From Streptomyces sp. HM190 (GTDB lineage: Bacteria; Actinomycetota; Actinomycetes; Streptomycetales; Streptomycetaceae), in the NCBI RefSeq assembly GCF_009857135.1, contig NZ_CP047318.1:7130001-7194000 (forward strand): a stretch of 64,000 nt of DNA, in the 5' to 3' direction. The number at the start of each line of letters is the position of its first letter. Within the stretch, counting starts at the first letter, position 1. This document shows, piece after piece, positions 32,607 through 40,891 of this stretch. The notes beneath the pieces were generated by a model. The model saw only the letters and a list, made by a program, of their open reading frames with translations. It was not told the origin of the DNA and did not search any database. The position numbers and the translations under genes are program-made.

Positions 32607-33695
32607 GTGCCCTCATCGACTCCGACCGACACGGTCCAAGCCGTGAGCTCCCGTCTCGGCGTGGGGTTCCTGGGCGCGGGCCCGGTGACTCAGGCGATCC
32701 ATCTGCCGACGCTCTCCCGACTCACCGAGTTGTTCACCGTCGCCCATGTCATGGACGTCGACGCCGATGTCGCCTCTGCGGTCGCCGCCCGAGTCGGTGC
32801 CCGGCACACCGCCTCGGTGGACGCCCTCCTCGCGGACCCGGGCGTGGAGGTTGTCGCGGTCTGCAGCCCGCACCGGTTTCACGCGGAGCAGGTCATCGCC
32901 GCCTGCCGGGCGGGAAAGAAGGCCGTGCTGTGCGAAAAGCCGTTCGCCGTCTCGGTCGAGGAGGCCGCCCAGATCTCCGCGGTGTCCGCGGAGACAGGGG
33001 TGCCGATCATCGTCGGGGCCATGCACGCGTTCGATCCAGGGTGGCTCGCAGCCGAGCAGCTGTGGGGTGACCTGCCCAAGACGGCCCACACCCTGCGCTC
33101 CTCGGTCGTGCTGCCGCCGAACGCCCGCTTCGAGGACTTCGCGACCGAGGTCATCGCCCGCCCCAGCGTCAATGAGCCCGACACCACCGACCCCGCGGTC
33201 ATCGCGGCCACGCTCGCGGGCGGCATCCTCGGCCTGGCGATCCACGACCTGCCCCTCGCGCGGCGCTTCGTACCCTTCTTCGACGACCTCGCGGTCCTGC
33301 GCGCGGAGGTCGTCGAACCCGTGGGCTACGTCTTCCTTCTCCGGGCCGGCGGCCGTACCGTCGAGCTCACCGCCCAGATGTCCTCCGGCGCGAGCGCCGC
33401 ATGGAAGCCCGACTGGACGTTCGAGGCCATCGGCCCGGATTCGTCGCTCAAGGTGACGTTCACACCGTCGTACGTTCAGGCCGGCTCCGCTGTCGCCGAA
33501 CTCACGGCACGCGGCCGTACCACCATCGCGGGTCCGTTCGGCCACAACGGCTACGAGGGCGAGTGGCGGCGTATCGCCGGAATCCTCCGGGGCACTGATC
33601 CGGCGCCCGGCGCGCCGGCACTCATCGACGACCTGAGCTTCGCCCTCGCCATCGCCGAGGGCGCCCGGACTCACATCCTGGAGGCTGCAGCATGA
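32607..33695 (+). CDS. Gfo/Idh/MocA-family oxidoreductase, first of two
   Basis: This 362-aa NAD(P)-dependent dehydrogenase is of the sugar/inositol type. The Rossmann start is GVGFLGAGPVTQAIHLP, and the conserved EKP motif (VLCEKPFAVSVEEAAQ) lies near residue 110. The C-terminal alpha/beta substrate domain is complete. GTG at 32607 follows AGGAG by eight bases. It opens the carbohydrate operon and overlaps the next gene by ATGA. It probably oxidises a sugar, keto-sugar or cyclitol imported by the neighbouring ABC transporter; the exact substrate is unknown. Confidence 0.9.
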   Translation: MPSSTPTDTVQAVSSRLGVGFLGAGPVTQAIHLPTLSRLTELFTVAHVMDVDADVASAVAARVGARHTASVDALLADPGVEVVAVCSPHRFHAEQVIAACRAGKKAVLCEKPFAVSVEEAAQISAVSAETGVPIIVGAMHAFDPGWLAAEQLWGDLPKTAHTLRSSVVLPPNARFEDFATEVIARPSVNEPDTTDPAVIAATLAGGILGLAIHDLPLARRFVPFFDDLAVLRAEVVEPVGYVFLLRAGGRTVELTAQMSSGASAAWKPDWTFEAIGPDSSLKVTFTPSYVQAGSAVAELTARGRTTIAGPFGHNGYEGEWRRIAGILRGTDPAPGAPALIDDLSFALAIAEGARTHILEAAA

Positions 33696-34471
33696 CCGTC
33701 GCACTCACCGTCGACCCGACGCAGGTCCCGGGACTGGCCGAGGTCACCGCCTCGCTTCCCCTCTCACTCGCCCCTGCTTCCTCGCCTGCGCAGCTCGCCG
33801 CCGTCACCGGCGCGCCCGGGTGGGCCGTTCGCGCCGAGGAGGCGATGGCCAGGGGGGCTGTGACCGTCGTCGTGGAGTCGCCCTCCGCGGACGACAGTGC
33901 CGCCCGGCTCGGGGGGGAAGCCGCCGCCCGCACCGTGCTGGGCTGGGCCTTCGCCGCCAATCCCGGCGTACTGGCAGCCGGCGACGCCGCAGGTCCGCTG
34001 CGGGAGCGGGCCGTTTTCGCCGACGCGCAGCTGCGTGTGCCTGCGGGCACCGATGTCGACGCCGCGATGCTCGACCTGCTCACCGCGACATCCCGCGTGG
34101 CCGGCGCCTTCGGCATCCGTCGGACGCTCCACCGGGACTGCGACGGATGGCATGCTGCAGGCCACCTCGACACGGGTGCCCCGTTGAGCCTCTCCGTCGT
34201 CGTGAGCAACGCAGCGCCCGCCTCGATGCGGCTGCGGCTGCTGACGGCGGACGGCAGTCTCACCGCCGCCGTTCCGGCACCGGACACGGCCGCACCGGCC
34301 GAAGTCCGGATCCTCACACCTGACGGTGAACGCCTCCTTCCCACTCTGTGGGAAACATCCCGCCGCGCAAGCTGGCGGCGGGCCGTGGCAATCGCCACGG
34401 GGGCCACCGTCTGCCGCGACGTCGCCGAACTCCACCGCATCACAGCACTGGCCGTCGCCCTGCGGGGCTGA
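33692..34471 (+). CDS. Unrecognised 259-aa protein of the sugar operon
   Basis: It starts inside the preceding oxidoreductase gene (ATGA), so it is co-translated with it. The sequence is Ala/Val-rich and soluble, with no signal peptide. Segments such as VTVVVESPSADDSAARLGGE and SLSVVVSNAAPASMRLRL suggest an alpha/beta fold with a late beta-rich half. I do not recognise a family. Tight coupling to a Gfo/Idh/MocA enzyme suggests a partner subunit or an enzyme acting on the same intermediate. Confidence 0.75.
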   Translation: MTVALTVDPTQVPGLAEVTASLPLSLAPASSPAQLAAVTGAPGWAVRAEEAMARGAVTVVVESPSADDSAARLGGEAAARTVLGWAFAANPGVLAAGDAAGPLRERAVFADAQLRVPAGTDVDAAMLDLLTATSRVAGAFGIRRTLHRDCDGWHAAGHLDTGAPLSLSVVVSNAAPASMRLRLLTADGSLTAAVPAPDTAAPAEVRILTPDGERLLPTLWETSRRASWRRAVAIATGATVCRDVAELHRITALAVALRG

Positions 34472-34518
34472 GGTCACGCCGTTCCACCGCCGCCACTCTC
34501 CATGACGAAGGACCAGCC

Positions 34519-35820
34519 ATGAACCCATCCCAGACCGCGTTCACCCGCCGCGGCTTCCTCGGACTCGCCGCTGCCGCCGCGGCCGCGCCCACCCTCTCCG
34601 CCTGCGGTGGCTCCTCGTCCTCCAGCAGGAACAGCATCGAGTTCTGGGACATGCCGTGGGCCACGCCCGCGTACAACACCGCAGCGAAGAAGATCACGCA
34701 GTCGTACGCCCCCGCCTCGGGCGACCGCAGAGCGAACTACCAGATCATCCAGTGGAACAACTTCTACCAGACCTTCTCCTCGGCCATCGCCTCCAAGACA
34801 GGCCCGGCCGTCTCCACCGGCGCCGGCTTCCAGGCGTTCCAGTTCGAGCAGCAGGGAGCGATCGCGCACGCGGACAACGTCATCGACGCCTTGAAGAAGA
34901 ACGGCCAGTACGACGACTTCCTCCCGGGCGTCCTCGAACCGTTCAAGTCGGACAACGGCTACGTCGCCGTGCCGTGGCAGATGGACATGCGCGTGTTCTG
35001 GTACCGCAAGTCCCTGCTGGACAAGGTCGGCGCCGCTGTCCCGACCGACTGGCCCTCACTGCTCCAGGCAGGCAAGGCCCTCAAGAAGGCGGGCGCGATC
35101 GGGTTCTGCACCGGCTCCGGCGCAGGCAACAACATCGGCAACCACTTCCTCATCGCCATGATGCTCAACAACGGCGGCGGGGTCTGGACCCCCGACGGGC
35201 ACTTGGACCTGCTGAACGACCGTAACGTCGAGGCCGTCGACTTCGTCCGCGAACTGGTCTCGAACGGCGTCATCGATCCGGGGGCCGTGAGCTACACGAC
35301 GAACAACATGGACGCCCAGTGGAAGGACAAGCAGGCGGGCTTCGGGCTGTACGTGCTGGGCCTGCCGCAGCGCGTGGGCGACACCTCGGGGGACATCATG
35401 GCCGCGAGCCCGCTGACGGGACCGCACGGCGACAAGGCGGCCCTCGTCTTCCTGAACAACATCATGATGTACAGGAACACCCCGTCCCAGCCCTCGTCCG
35501 AGGCGTTCCTCGTCTACTACCTGGGCCGCATCAAGCAGCTGTGGCAGCAGAACCTCATGAACTCACTGCCTGTGTTCAAGTCCATCACCGCACTGCCCGA
35601 GTTCACCAAGGACGCGAACAACGTCAGGATCCTCAAGGAGTACCAGCCGATCGCCAAGACGTCCGCCGCCCGCGGCACGGCCCTCAGGGCCAACCTCGCA
35701 GTCCTCGACGGCGGCCAGGCGATCAACCAGTTCACCCAGACGGTCCTGGGTGGCAAGACGGACGCGAAGAGCGCACTGCGCACGTTCCAGTCCGGCCTGC
35801 AGTCCGTCATCACCTCCTGA
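34519..35820 (+). CDS. Sugar ABC transporter substrate-binding lipoprotein
   Basis: This 433-aa family 1 extracellular solute-binding protein has a signal peptide with a twin-arginine motif (TRRGFLGLA) and a lipobox LSAC with Cys29 as the lipidation site. It should be exported folded and anchored outside the membrane. The mature part has the usual two-lobe pattern (FYQTFSSAIASKTGPAVST, then YVAVPWQMDMRVFWYRKSLL). It precedes two MalF/MalG-type permeases. No ATPase gene is present; Streptomyces commonly uses the shared MsiK ATPase, which I assume here. Confidence 0.93.
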   Translation: MNPSQTAFTRRGFLGLAAAAAAAPTLSACGGSSSSSRNSIEFWDMPWATPAYNTAAKKITQSYAPASGDRRANYQIIQWNNFYQTFSSAIASKTGPAVSTGAGFQAFQFEQQGAIAHADNVIDALKKNGQYDDFLPGVLEPFKSDNGYVAVPWQMDMRVFWYRKSLLDKVGAAVPTDWPSLLQAGKALKKAGAIGFCTGSGAGNNIGNHFLIAMMLNNGGGVWTPDGHLDLLNDRNVEAVDFVRELVSNGVIDPGAVSYTTNNMDAQWKDKQAGFGLYVLGLPQRVGDTSGDIMAASPLTGPHGDKAALVFLNNIMMYRNTPSQPSSEAFLVYYLGRIKQLWQQNLMNSLPVFKSITALPEFTKDANNVRILKEYQPIAKTSAARGTALRANLAVLDGGQAINQFTQTVLGGKTDAKSALRTFQSGLQSVITS

Positions 35821-35834
35821 CGGGAGCCCCTTCC

Positions 35835-36797
35835 ATGACCACCACGACGAACGGGCTGGCCAAGGCCCGCCGCGGTGTGACCCCCGGCGGTCCTGGCCGC
35901 GCCCCCGCGAAGCGTCATCCCACCAGCCCGCTCAGGGCACAGGCGACCAGAACGTTCTTCTGGCTCCTGCTGCCCTCGGTACTCCTGCTGGTTCTGATCA
36001 ACGGCTACCCGCTGGTCTACGCTGCGATCCAGGCCACCCACAGCGGCTCGCTCATCGACGCCGGCCGCTTCGTCGGCCTGGACAACTTCACACACGTCCT
36101 GACCTCTGCGGCGTTCTGGAAGGCTGCGGAGTTCACCGTGGTGTTCACGATCGTGGGCGTGTTCGGCTCGTGGCTCGTCGGCCTCGGCCTCGCACTCCTC
36201 CTGCGCACCCGCATCCCCGCCCGCGGCGTGTTCAAGATCCTGCTGCTCCTGCCGTGGGTCGTGCCGATCGTGGTCTCCTCGACCGCGTGGAACTGGCTCG
36301 TCGCCACCCCGCAGAGCCCCGTCCCCGCCCTGTTGCACTCCCTCGGCCTGGGCACACCGCTCTTCCTCGCCGACCCCACCCTCGCTGCCGTCACGGTCTG
36401 CGTCTTCAAGGTCTGGGTCAGCTTCCCGTTCATGATGATGATGTCCGCCTCCGCGCTGGCCTCCGTCGACCCCAGCGTCTACGAGGCGGCGAGCATGGAC
36501 GGAGCCGGCCGCCGGCAGCAGTTCACCAGGATCACGCTTCCGCTCATCGCACGCTCCACGTACATCTCGTGGATCCTCATGACGATCTTCTGCGTCAACG
36601 ACTTCCCAACCATCTACCTGCTCACCGGTGGTGGCCCGGCCGACGCGACCAACTCACTCGTCGTGTTCGCCTATCGCACCGTGTTCCAGAACTTCCAGAC
36701 CGGCCCCGGCGTGGCTGTCGCGTTCCTCATGACCGTCACCCTCGTGGTCGTCTCCGCCGTCCTGTACCGCCAGATCCGAAAGTCGAGCGTCGAATGA
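35835..36797 (+). CDS. Sugar ABC transporter permease, MalF type
   Basis: This 320-aa protein has about six transmembrane helices after a basic, disordered 35-residue N-terminus. The EAA loop reads YEAASMDGAGRRQQFTRITL, the site that docks the ATPase. It lies 14 bp after the binding-protein gene and overlaps the second permease (ATGA), an arrangement typical of CUT1 sugar importers. Confidence 0.93.
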   Translation: MTTTTNGLAKARRGVTPGGPGRAPAKRHPTSPLRAQATRTFFWLLLPSVLLLVLINGYPLVYAAIQATHSGSLIDAGRFVGLDNFTHVLTSAAFWKAAEFTVVFTIVGVFGSWLVGLGLALLLRTRIPARGVFKILLLLPWVVPIVVSSTAWNWLVATPQSPVPALLHSLGLGTPLFLADPTLAAVTVCVFKVWVSFPFMMMMSASALASVDPSVYEAASMDGAGRRQQFTRITLPLIARSTYISWILMTIFCVNDFPTIYLLTGGGPADATNSLVVFAYRTVFQNFQTGPGVAVAFLMTVTLVVVSAVLYRQIRKSSVE

Positions 36798-37687
36798 GCA
36801 CCGTCCTGCACACCCAAGCCGCTGAAGCGGCCGACGGGGCCGCCGCAGGCGGCTCCCCCAGGCGCCGCACCGTCTTTGAGGCCGAAGTACGCGGGCGCTG
36901 GTGGCGCTTCGCCCTGATGCTCGTGATCACCGCCGTCGTCCTCGTCCCCATCGCCGTCGTGGCCGTACTCGCCTTCACCCCCGGCGCCACGAGCACGACC
37001 ACCGGTTTCACACTCGAGAACTTCACCAACGTCTTCACCCAGACCCTGGCATCCACCTGGCTCGGCAACAGCCTCCTCGTCACGCTGGTCACCGTCGTCG
37101 TCTCCGTCGCGGTCGCCGCCCCGGCCGGGTACGTCCTGTCCCGCGGACGCTCAAAGGCCGTCTCGGGCTATTCCCTCCTGCTGTTCGTCATGCAGTCCCT
37201 GCCGGTCATCACCTCAGTGGTGCCCCTGTTCATCCTGTTCGCCGACCTCGGCCTGGCGGACCACCTGCTCGGCGTCATCATCGTCTACGTCGCCTCGACC
37301 ATGGCCGTCGCAACCTGGATGATGGCCGCCTACTACGATTCGATCCCCGTCAGTCTGGAGGAGGCTTCCTGGATCGACGGCTGCTCGGTGTTCGGCTCCT
37401 TCCTGAGGATCGTTCTGCGCAACAGCCTGCCAGGGGTGCTCTCCACCGCGATCTTTGCATTCCTCCTCGCGTGGAACGACTACCTCGTCGCCATCGTGTT
37501 CCTGCGCACCGACGTCAACTTCACCCTGCCCATCGGCGTCGAGTCCTTCTTCCAGCAGAACACCACCGACTGGGGCTCCGTCATGGCCCTCGCCGTGGTC
37601 ATGATGCTCCCGCCCGTCGCCGTGTTCGCCACCCTCAACAGGTACTTCAGCGTCGGCGGCATCGGCGGCTCCCTCGCCGGCCGCTGA
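36794..37687 (+). CDS. Sugar ABC transporter permease, MalG type
   Basis: This 297-aa, six-helix permease has an EAA loop reading LEEASWIDGCSVFGSFLRIV. It forms the channel heterodimer with the preceding permease. The gene overlaps its partner by four bases and is followed, after 57 bp, by a TIM-barrel isomerase gene in the same direction. Confidence 0.93.
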   Translation: MSTVLHTQAAEAADGAAAGGSPRRRTVFEAEVRGRWWRFALMLVITAVVLVPIAVVAVLAFTPGATSTTTGFTLENFTNVFTQTLASTWLGNSLLVTLVTVVVSVAVAAPAGYVLSRGRSKAVSGYSLLLFVMQSLPVITSVVPLFILFADLGLADHLLGVIIVYVASTMAVATWMMAAYYDSIPVSLEEASWIDGCSVFGSFLRIVLRNSLPGVLSTAIFAFLLAWNDYLVAIVFLRTDVNFTLPIGVESFFQQNTTDWGSVMALAVVMMLPPVAVFATLNRYFSVGGIGGSLAGR

Positions 37688-37744
37688 TCCCGAGCCCGCG
37701 CGAACCCTCTCTGCGCACCACCACTGCCGAAGGAACACTTCCCC

Positions 37745-38500
37745 ATGGCCTGTTCAGTCCAGCTCTACACCGTCCGCAACGCCATCGCCGACGACCTTCC
37801 CGGGACCATCCGGCGCCTGGCCGAGATCGGCTACACCCAGGTCGAGCCCTACGACTTCGCACGCCTTGCCGACGCGCTGGCCGACGCGCTCGCCGAGAAC
37901 GGCATCACCGCCCCGACCGGCCACGCCCCCCTGCTGTCCGGGAACCAGGACGAGATCTTCGCAGCCGCTCAGCGCCTCGGCATCGGTACCGTGATAGAGC
38001 CCTACGTCCCGGCCGAACACTGGCAGGATGCCGAGACCATCCGACACACGGCCACCAGGCTCAACCAAGCCGCCAAGAAGGCCGCCGAGCACGGCATCCG
38101 CGTCGGCTACCACAACCACGACTGGGAACTCTCCTCGAAGATCGAGGGCAGCACGGCGCTCGAGTTCTTCGCCGCCCTGCTCGACCCCGAGCTCGTCCTC
38201 GAGATCGACACCTACTGGGCCGCGGTCGGCGGCGAAGACCCCGCCGCACTGCTGGAACGGCTCGGCGGACGGGTCGTCGCGCTCCACATCAAGGACGGCC
38301 CCGTTAACACCGACGTCCGAGCCCAGCTCCCCGCAGGCCAGGGCGACATGGACATCTGGAATGTGATCGCCGCGGCGAAGTCCCTGGAGGTCCGCGTCGT
38401 CGAGTTCGACGACTACGCGGGCGACATCTTCGACGGCGTCACCGCCTCGCTGCGCTACCTCCAGGCCGGCACCCCGGCGGCGCAGGGAGCCGCGAAGTGA
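37745..38500 (+). CDS. Sugar phosphate isomerase/epimerase (xylose isomerase-like TIM barrel), first
   Basis: This 251-aa protein has the AP-endonuclease-2/xylose isomerase-like TIM-barrel pattern. It starts CSVQLYTVRNAIADDLPGTI. Metal-ligand regions are visible as GYHNHDWEL, LEIDTYWA, LHIKDG and VEFDDY. Such enzymes isomerise keto-sugars, or act as lyases on 3-keto-glycosides, next to Gfo/Idh/MocA dehydrogenases. It couples by GTGA overlap to the next oxidoreductase. Confidence 0.88.
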   Translation: MACSVQLYTVRNAIADDLPGTIRRLAEIGYTQVEPYDFARLADALADALAENGITAPTGHAPLLSGNQDEIFAAAQRLGIGTVIEPYVPAEHWQDAETIRHTATRLNQAAKKAAEHGIRVGYHNHDWELSSKIEGSTALEFFAALLDPELVLEIDTYWAAVGGEDPAALLERLGGRVVALHIKDGPVNTDVRAQLPAGQGDMDIWNVIAAAKSLEVRVVEFDDYAGDIFDGVTASLRYLQAGTPAAQGAAK

Positions 38501-39627
38501 GCCGCCGCACGCTCGGTGTCGCAGCCATCGGGTACGCGTTCATGGGCAAGGCCCACTCACAGGCATGGCGGAACGTCCGCGCGTTCTTCGACGTACCGGC
38601 CGCCGAACAGAGAGTGCTCGTCGGCCGGGACGCCGAGCAGGTCTCGAAGGCCGCGGAGCACTACGGGTGGGCGGAATCCGCAACCGACTGGCAACAGGTC
38701 ATCGGCCGCGACGACATCGACATCGTGGACATCTGCGCCCCGGGCGCGCTGCACGCCGAGATCGCGATCGCGGCCCTCAAGGCCGGCAAACACGTGCTCG
38801 TGGAGAAACCCCTGGCGAACACCATCGCCGAGTCCCAGGCCATGGCCGCGACCGCCCGGGCCGCCCGGGACAACGGGATCCAGTCGATGGTCGGGTTCAA
38901 CTACCGACGCGTGCCGGCCCTTGCCCACGCCCGCCAGCTCATCGCCACCGGCCGCCTCGGCACCGTCCGCGAGGTCCACGCGTCGTACCTGCAGGACTGG
39001 CTCGCCGACGAAGCCGCGCCCATGACCTGGCGGCTTCGCAAGGAGACAGCCGGATCCGGAGCCCTGGGGGACATCGCCTCCCACGCGATCGACCAGGTCC
39101 AGTTCCTCCTCCGCGACACCGTCACCGATGTCTCAGCACGCCTGCACACCTTCACCCGCCGGCGCCCCGGTCCCGACGGGGTCGAGGACGTCACGGTCGA
39201 CGACGCCGCCTGGGCCACGCTGAGCCTGGCCGGCGGAGCCGTCGCCTCCGTCCACGCCTCACGGGTGGCCCTCGGACGCAAGAACTCGCTGCGGATCGAG
39301 ATCTACGGCTCCAAGGGGTCCCTGGCATTCGACCTCGAACGGCTCAACGAACTCCAGTTCCTCGACGCGACAGCGGGTCCGGCCGAAGAACAGGGCCTCC
39401 GGCGGATCCTCGTCACCGAGCCCGGGCACCCCTACATGGACGCATGGTGGCCTGCCGGCCACACGATCGGCTGGGAGCACACCTTCACCCACCAGGCCCG
39501 TGACTTCCTCACGGCCATCCGCGACGGCATCCCGCCCTCACCCTCGTTCGAAGACGGGCTGCAGGTCCAGCGCATCCTCGCCGCGATCGAGGAATCCGCC
39601 GCCACACCCGCCACCGTGCACCTGTAG
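38497..39627 (+). CDS. Gfo/Idh/MocA-family oxidoreductase, second
   Basis: This 376-aa protein has the Rossmann start LGVAAIGYAFMGKAHSQAW, the EKP motif (HVLVEKPLANTIAESQAM), and a catalytic-domain GALGDIASHAIDQVQF with the conserved HAID His. It differs clearly from the first oxidoreductase, so the two probably act at separate steps, for example oxidation of the imported sugar and reduction of a rearranged keto product. The GTG start lies inside the isomerase gene. Confidence 0.9.
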   Translation: MSRRTLGVAAIGYAFMGKAHSQAWRNVRAFFDVPAAEQRVLVGRDAEQVSKAAEHYGWAESATDWQQVIGRDDIDIVDICAPGALHAEIAIAALKAGKHVLVEKPLANTIAESQAMAATARAARDNGIQSMVGFNYRRVPALAHARQLIATGRLGTVREVHASYLQDWLADEAAPMTWRLRKETAGSGALGDIASHAIDQVQFLLRDTVTDVSARLHTFTRRRPGPDGVEDVTVDDAAWATLSLAGGAVASVHASRVALGRKNSLRIEIYGSKGSLAFDLERLNELQFLDATAGPAEEQGLRRILVTEPGHPYMDAWWPAGHTIGWEHTFTHQARDFLTAIRDGIPPSPSFEDGLQVQRILAAIEESAATPATVHL

Positions 39628-39728
39628 AGCACGCGAAACACACCCCCGTTCCAGCCGCTGCCTCCCCCCGCAGTCCCGCTTTCGGCGAAGACCGACCACG
39701 CGAGCCGACGAACCCCCGGAGAGCACCC

Positions 39729-40733
39729 ATGCCCCGCCCCTTCACCCTCTTCACCGGCCAATGGACCGACCTGACACTCGAGGAGGTGGCCCGGTACGCC
39801 TCCGACTGGGGCTACGACGGTCTCGAGATCGCCGTCTCCGGCGAGCACCTGGACGCCTGGCGATGGGACGACGACACCTACATCGCCGAACGCCTGGACA
39901 TCCTCGAACGCCACGGCCTCGAACTCTGGGCGATCTCCAACCACCTCAAGGGCCAGGCGGTGTGCGACGACCCGATCGACTTCCGCCACCGGACCATCGT
40001 CGGCTCCCGGGTATGGGGTGACGGCGACCCCGAGGGCGTCCGGACCCGCGCCGCGGAGGAGATGAAGAACACCGCCCGCCTCGCCCGCGCGCTCGGAGCG
40101 AAAACCGTGGTCGGTTTCACCGGCTCGAGCATCTGGCACTATCTGGCGATGTTCCCGCCCGTACCGGCAGAAACCATCGAGGCCGGCTACCAGGACTTCG
40201 CCGAGCGGTGGAACCCGATCCTGGACGTCTTCGACGAATGCGGCATCCGGTTCGCCCACGAGGTCCACCCGTCCGAGATCGCCTACGACTACTGGTCCAC
40301 CCAGCGCGCACTGGAAGCCGTAGGACACCGGGAGGCATTCGGCCTGAACTGGGACCCCTCCCACATGCTGTGGCAGGGCATCGACCCCGTCGCCTTCATC
40401 ACCGACTTCGCCGACCGGATCTACCACGTCGACTGCAAGGACACCCGCATCCGCATGGGCAACGGCCGCGCGGGAATCCTCTCCTCCCACCTGCCCTGGG
40501 GAGATCCCCGCCGCGGCTGGGACTTCGTCTCCGCCGGCCGCGGCGACGTCCCTTGGGAAGACGCCTTCCGCGCCCTGACCGCCATCGGCTACCAGGGACC
40601 GATCAGCATCGAATGGGAGGACGCCGGCATGGACCGTCTCCACGGCGCGCCCGAAGCCCTCACCGTGCTCAAGAGGTACGACTTCGCCCCCGCCGGCGCC
40701 GCCTTCGACGCCGCCTTCGGCAAGCAGGGCTGA
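39729..40733 (+). CDS. Sugar phosphate isomerase/epimerase (TIM barrel), second
   Basis: This 334-aa TIM-barrel protein begins FTLFTGQWTDLTLEEVARYA. Conserved acidic and His ligands appear in HEVHPSEIAYDYW, LNWDPSHMLWQG, HVDCKDTRI and ISIEWEDAGMD. This longer subtype occurs in operons with Gfo/Idh/MocA dehydrogenases for glycoside or cyclitol breakdown. It is the last gene of the operon, 101 bp after the second oxidoreductase, and starts behind GGAGAG. Confidence 0.9.
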   Translation: MPRPFTLFTGQWTDLTLEEVARYASDWGYDGLEIAVSGEHLDAWRWDDDTYIAERLDILERHGLELWAISNHLKGQAVCDDPIDFRHRTIVGSRVWGDGDPEGVRTRAAEEMKNTARLARALGAKTVVGFTGSSIWHYLAMFPPVPAETIEAGYQDFAERWNPILDVFDECGIRFAHEVHPSEIAYDYWSTQRALEAVGHREAFGLNWDPSHMLWQGIDPVAFITDFADRIYHVDCKDTRIRMGNGRAGILSSHLPWGDPRRGWDFVSAGRGDVPWEDAFRALTAIGYQGPISIEWEDAGMDRLHGAPEALTVLKRYDFAPAGAAFDAAFGKQG

Positions 40734-40800
40734 CCTCCTGCGCGGCTGAAACAGATGCCGGCGGCTGGTGGAAGGAGCCACCCCCCCCCGACAGGTGCAT

Positions 40801-40866
40801 TGCTCCGACTCCCGACTAGGCCGCCGAGGTCATCTTCGACCGCGGCCTCGCCGACTCGTTCCTGAC
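40801..40866 (+). pseudogene. Relic of a beta-carbonic anhydrase
   Basis: Codons from 40801 read CSDSRL, the CxDSR zinc motif. After a small frame slip the sequence continues AAEVIFDRGLADSFL, closely matching residues 54-75 of the intact enzyme encoded at 23654-24295. Nothing else of the gene remains. It sits between the sugar operon and the MFS gene. Confidence 0.55.
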
Positions 40867-40891
40867 GCGTCGGCAGGGCCGGGTGGGCGAG

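Noticed and set aside
39432..40781. A 449-codon minus frame opposite the last isomerase gene
   Set aside because: Shadow frame with no motif. The plus strand encodes a complete TIM-barrel protein with metal-ligand motifs.
40771..40790. Run of nine C residues upstream of the MFS region as a functional element
   Set aside because: Homopolymers of this kind are common in high-GC DNA and error-prone. No structure around it supports a role.
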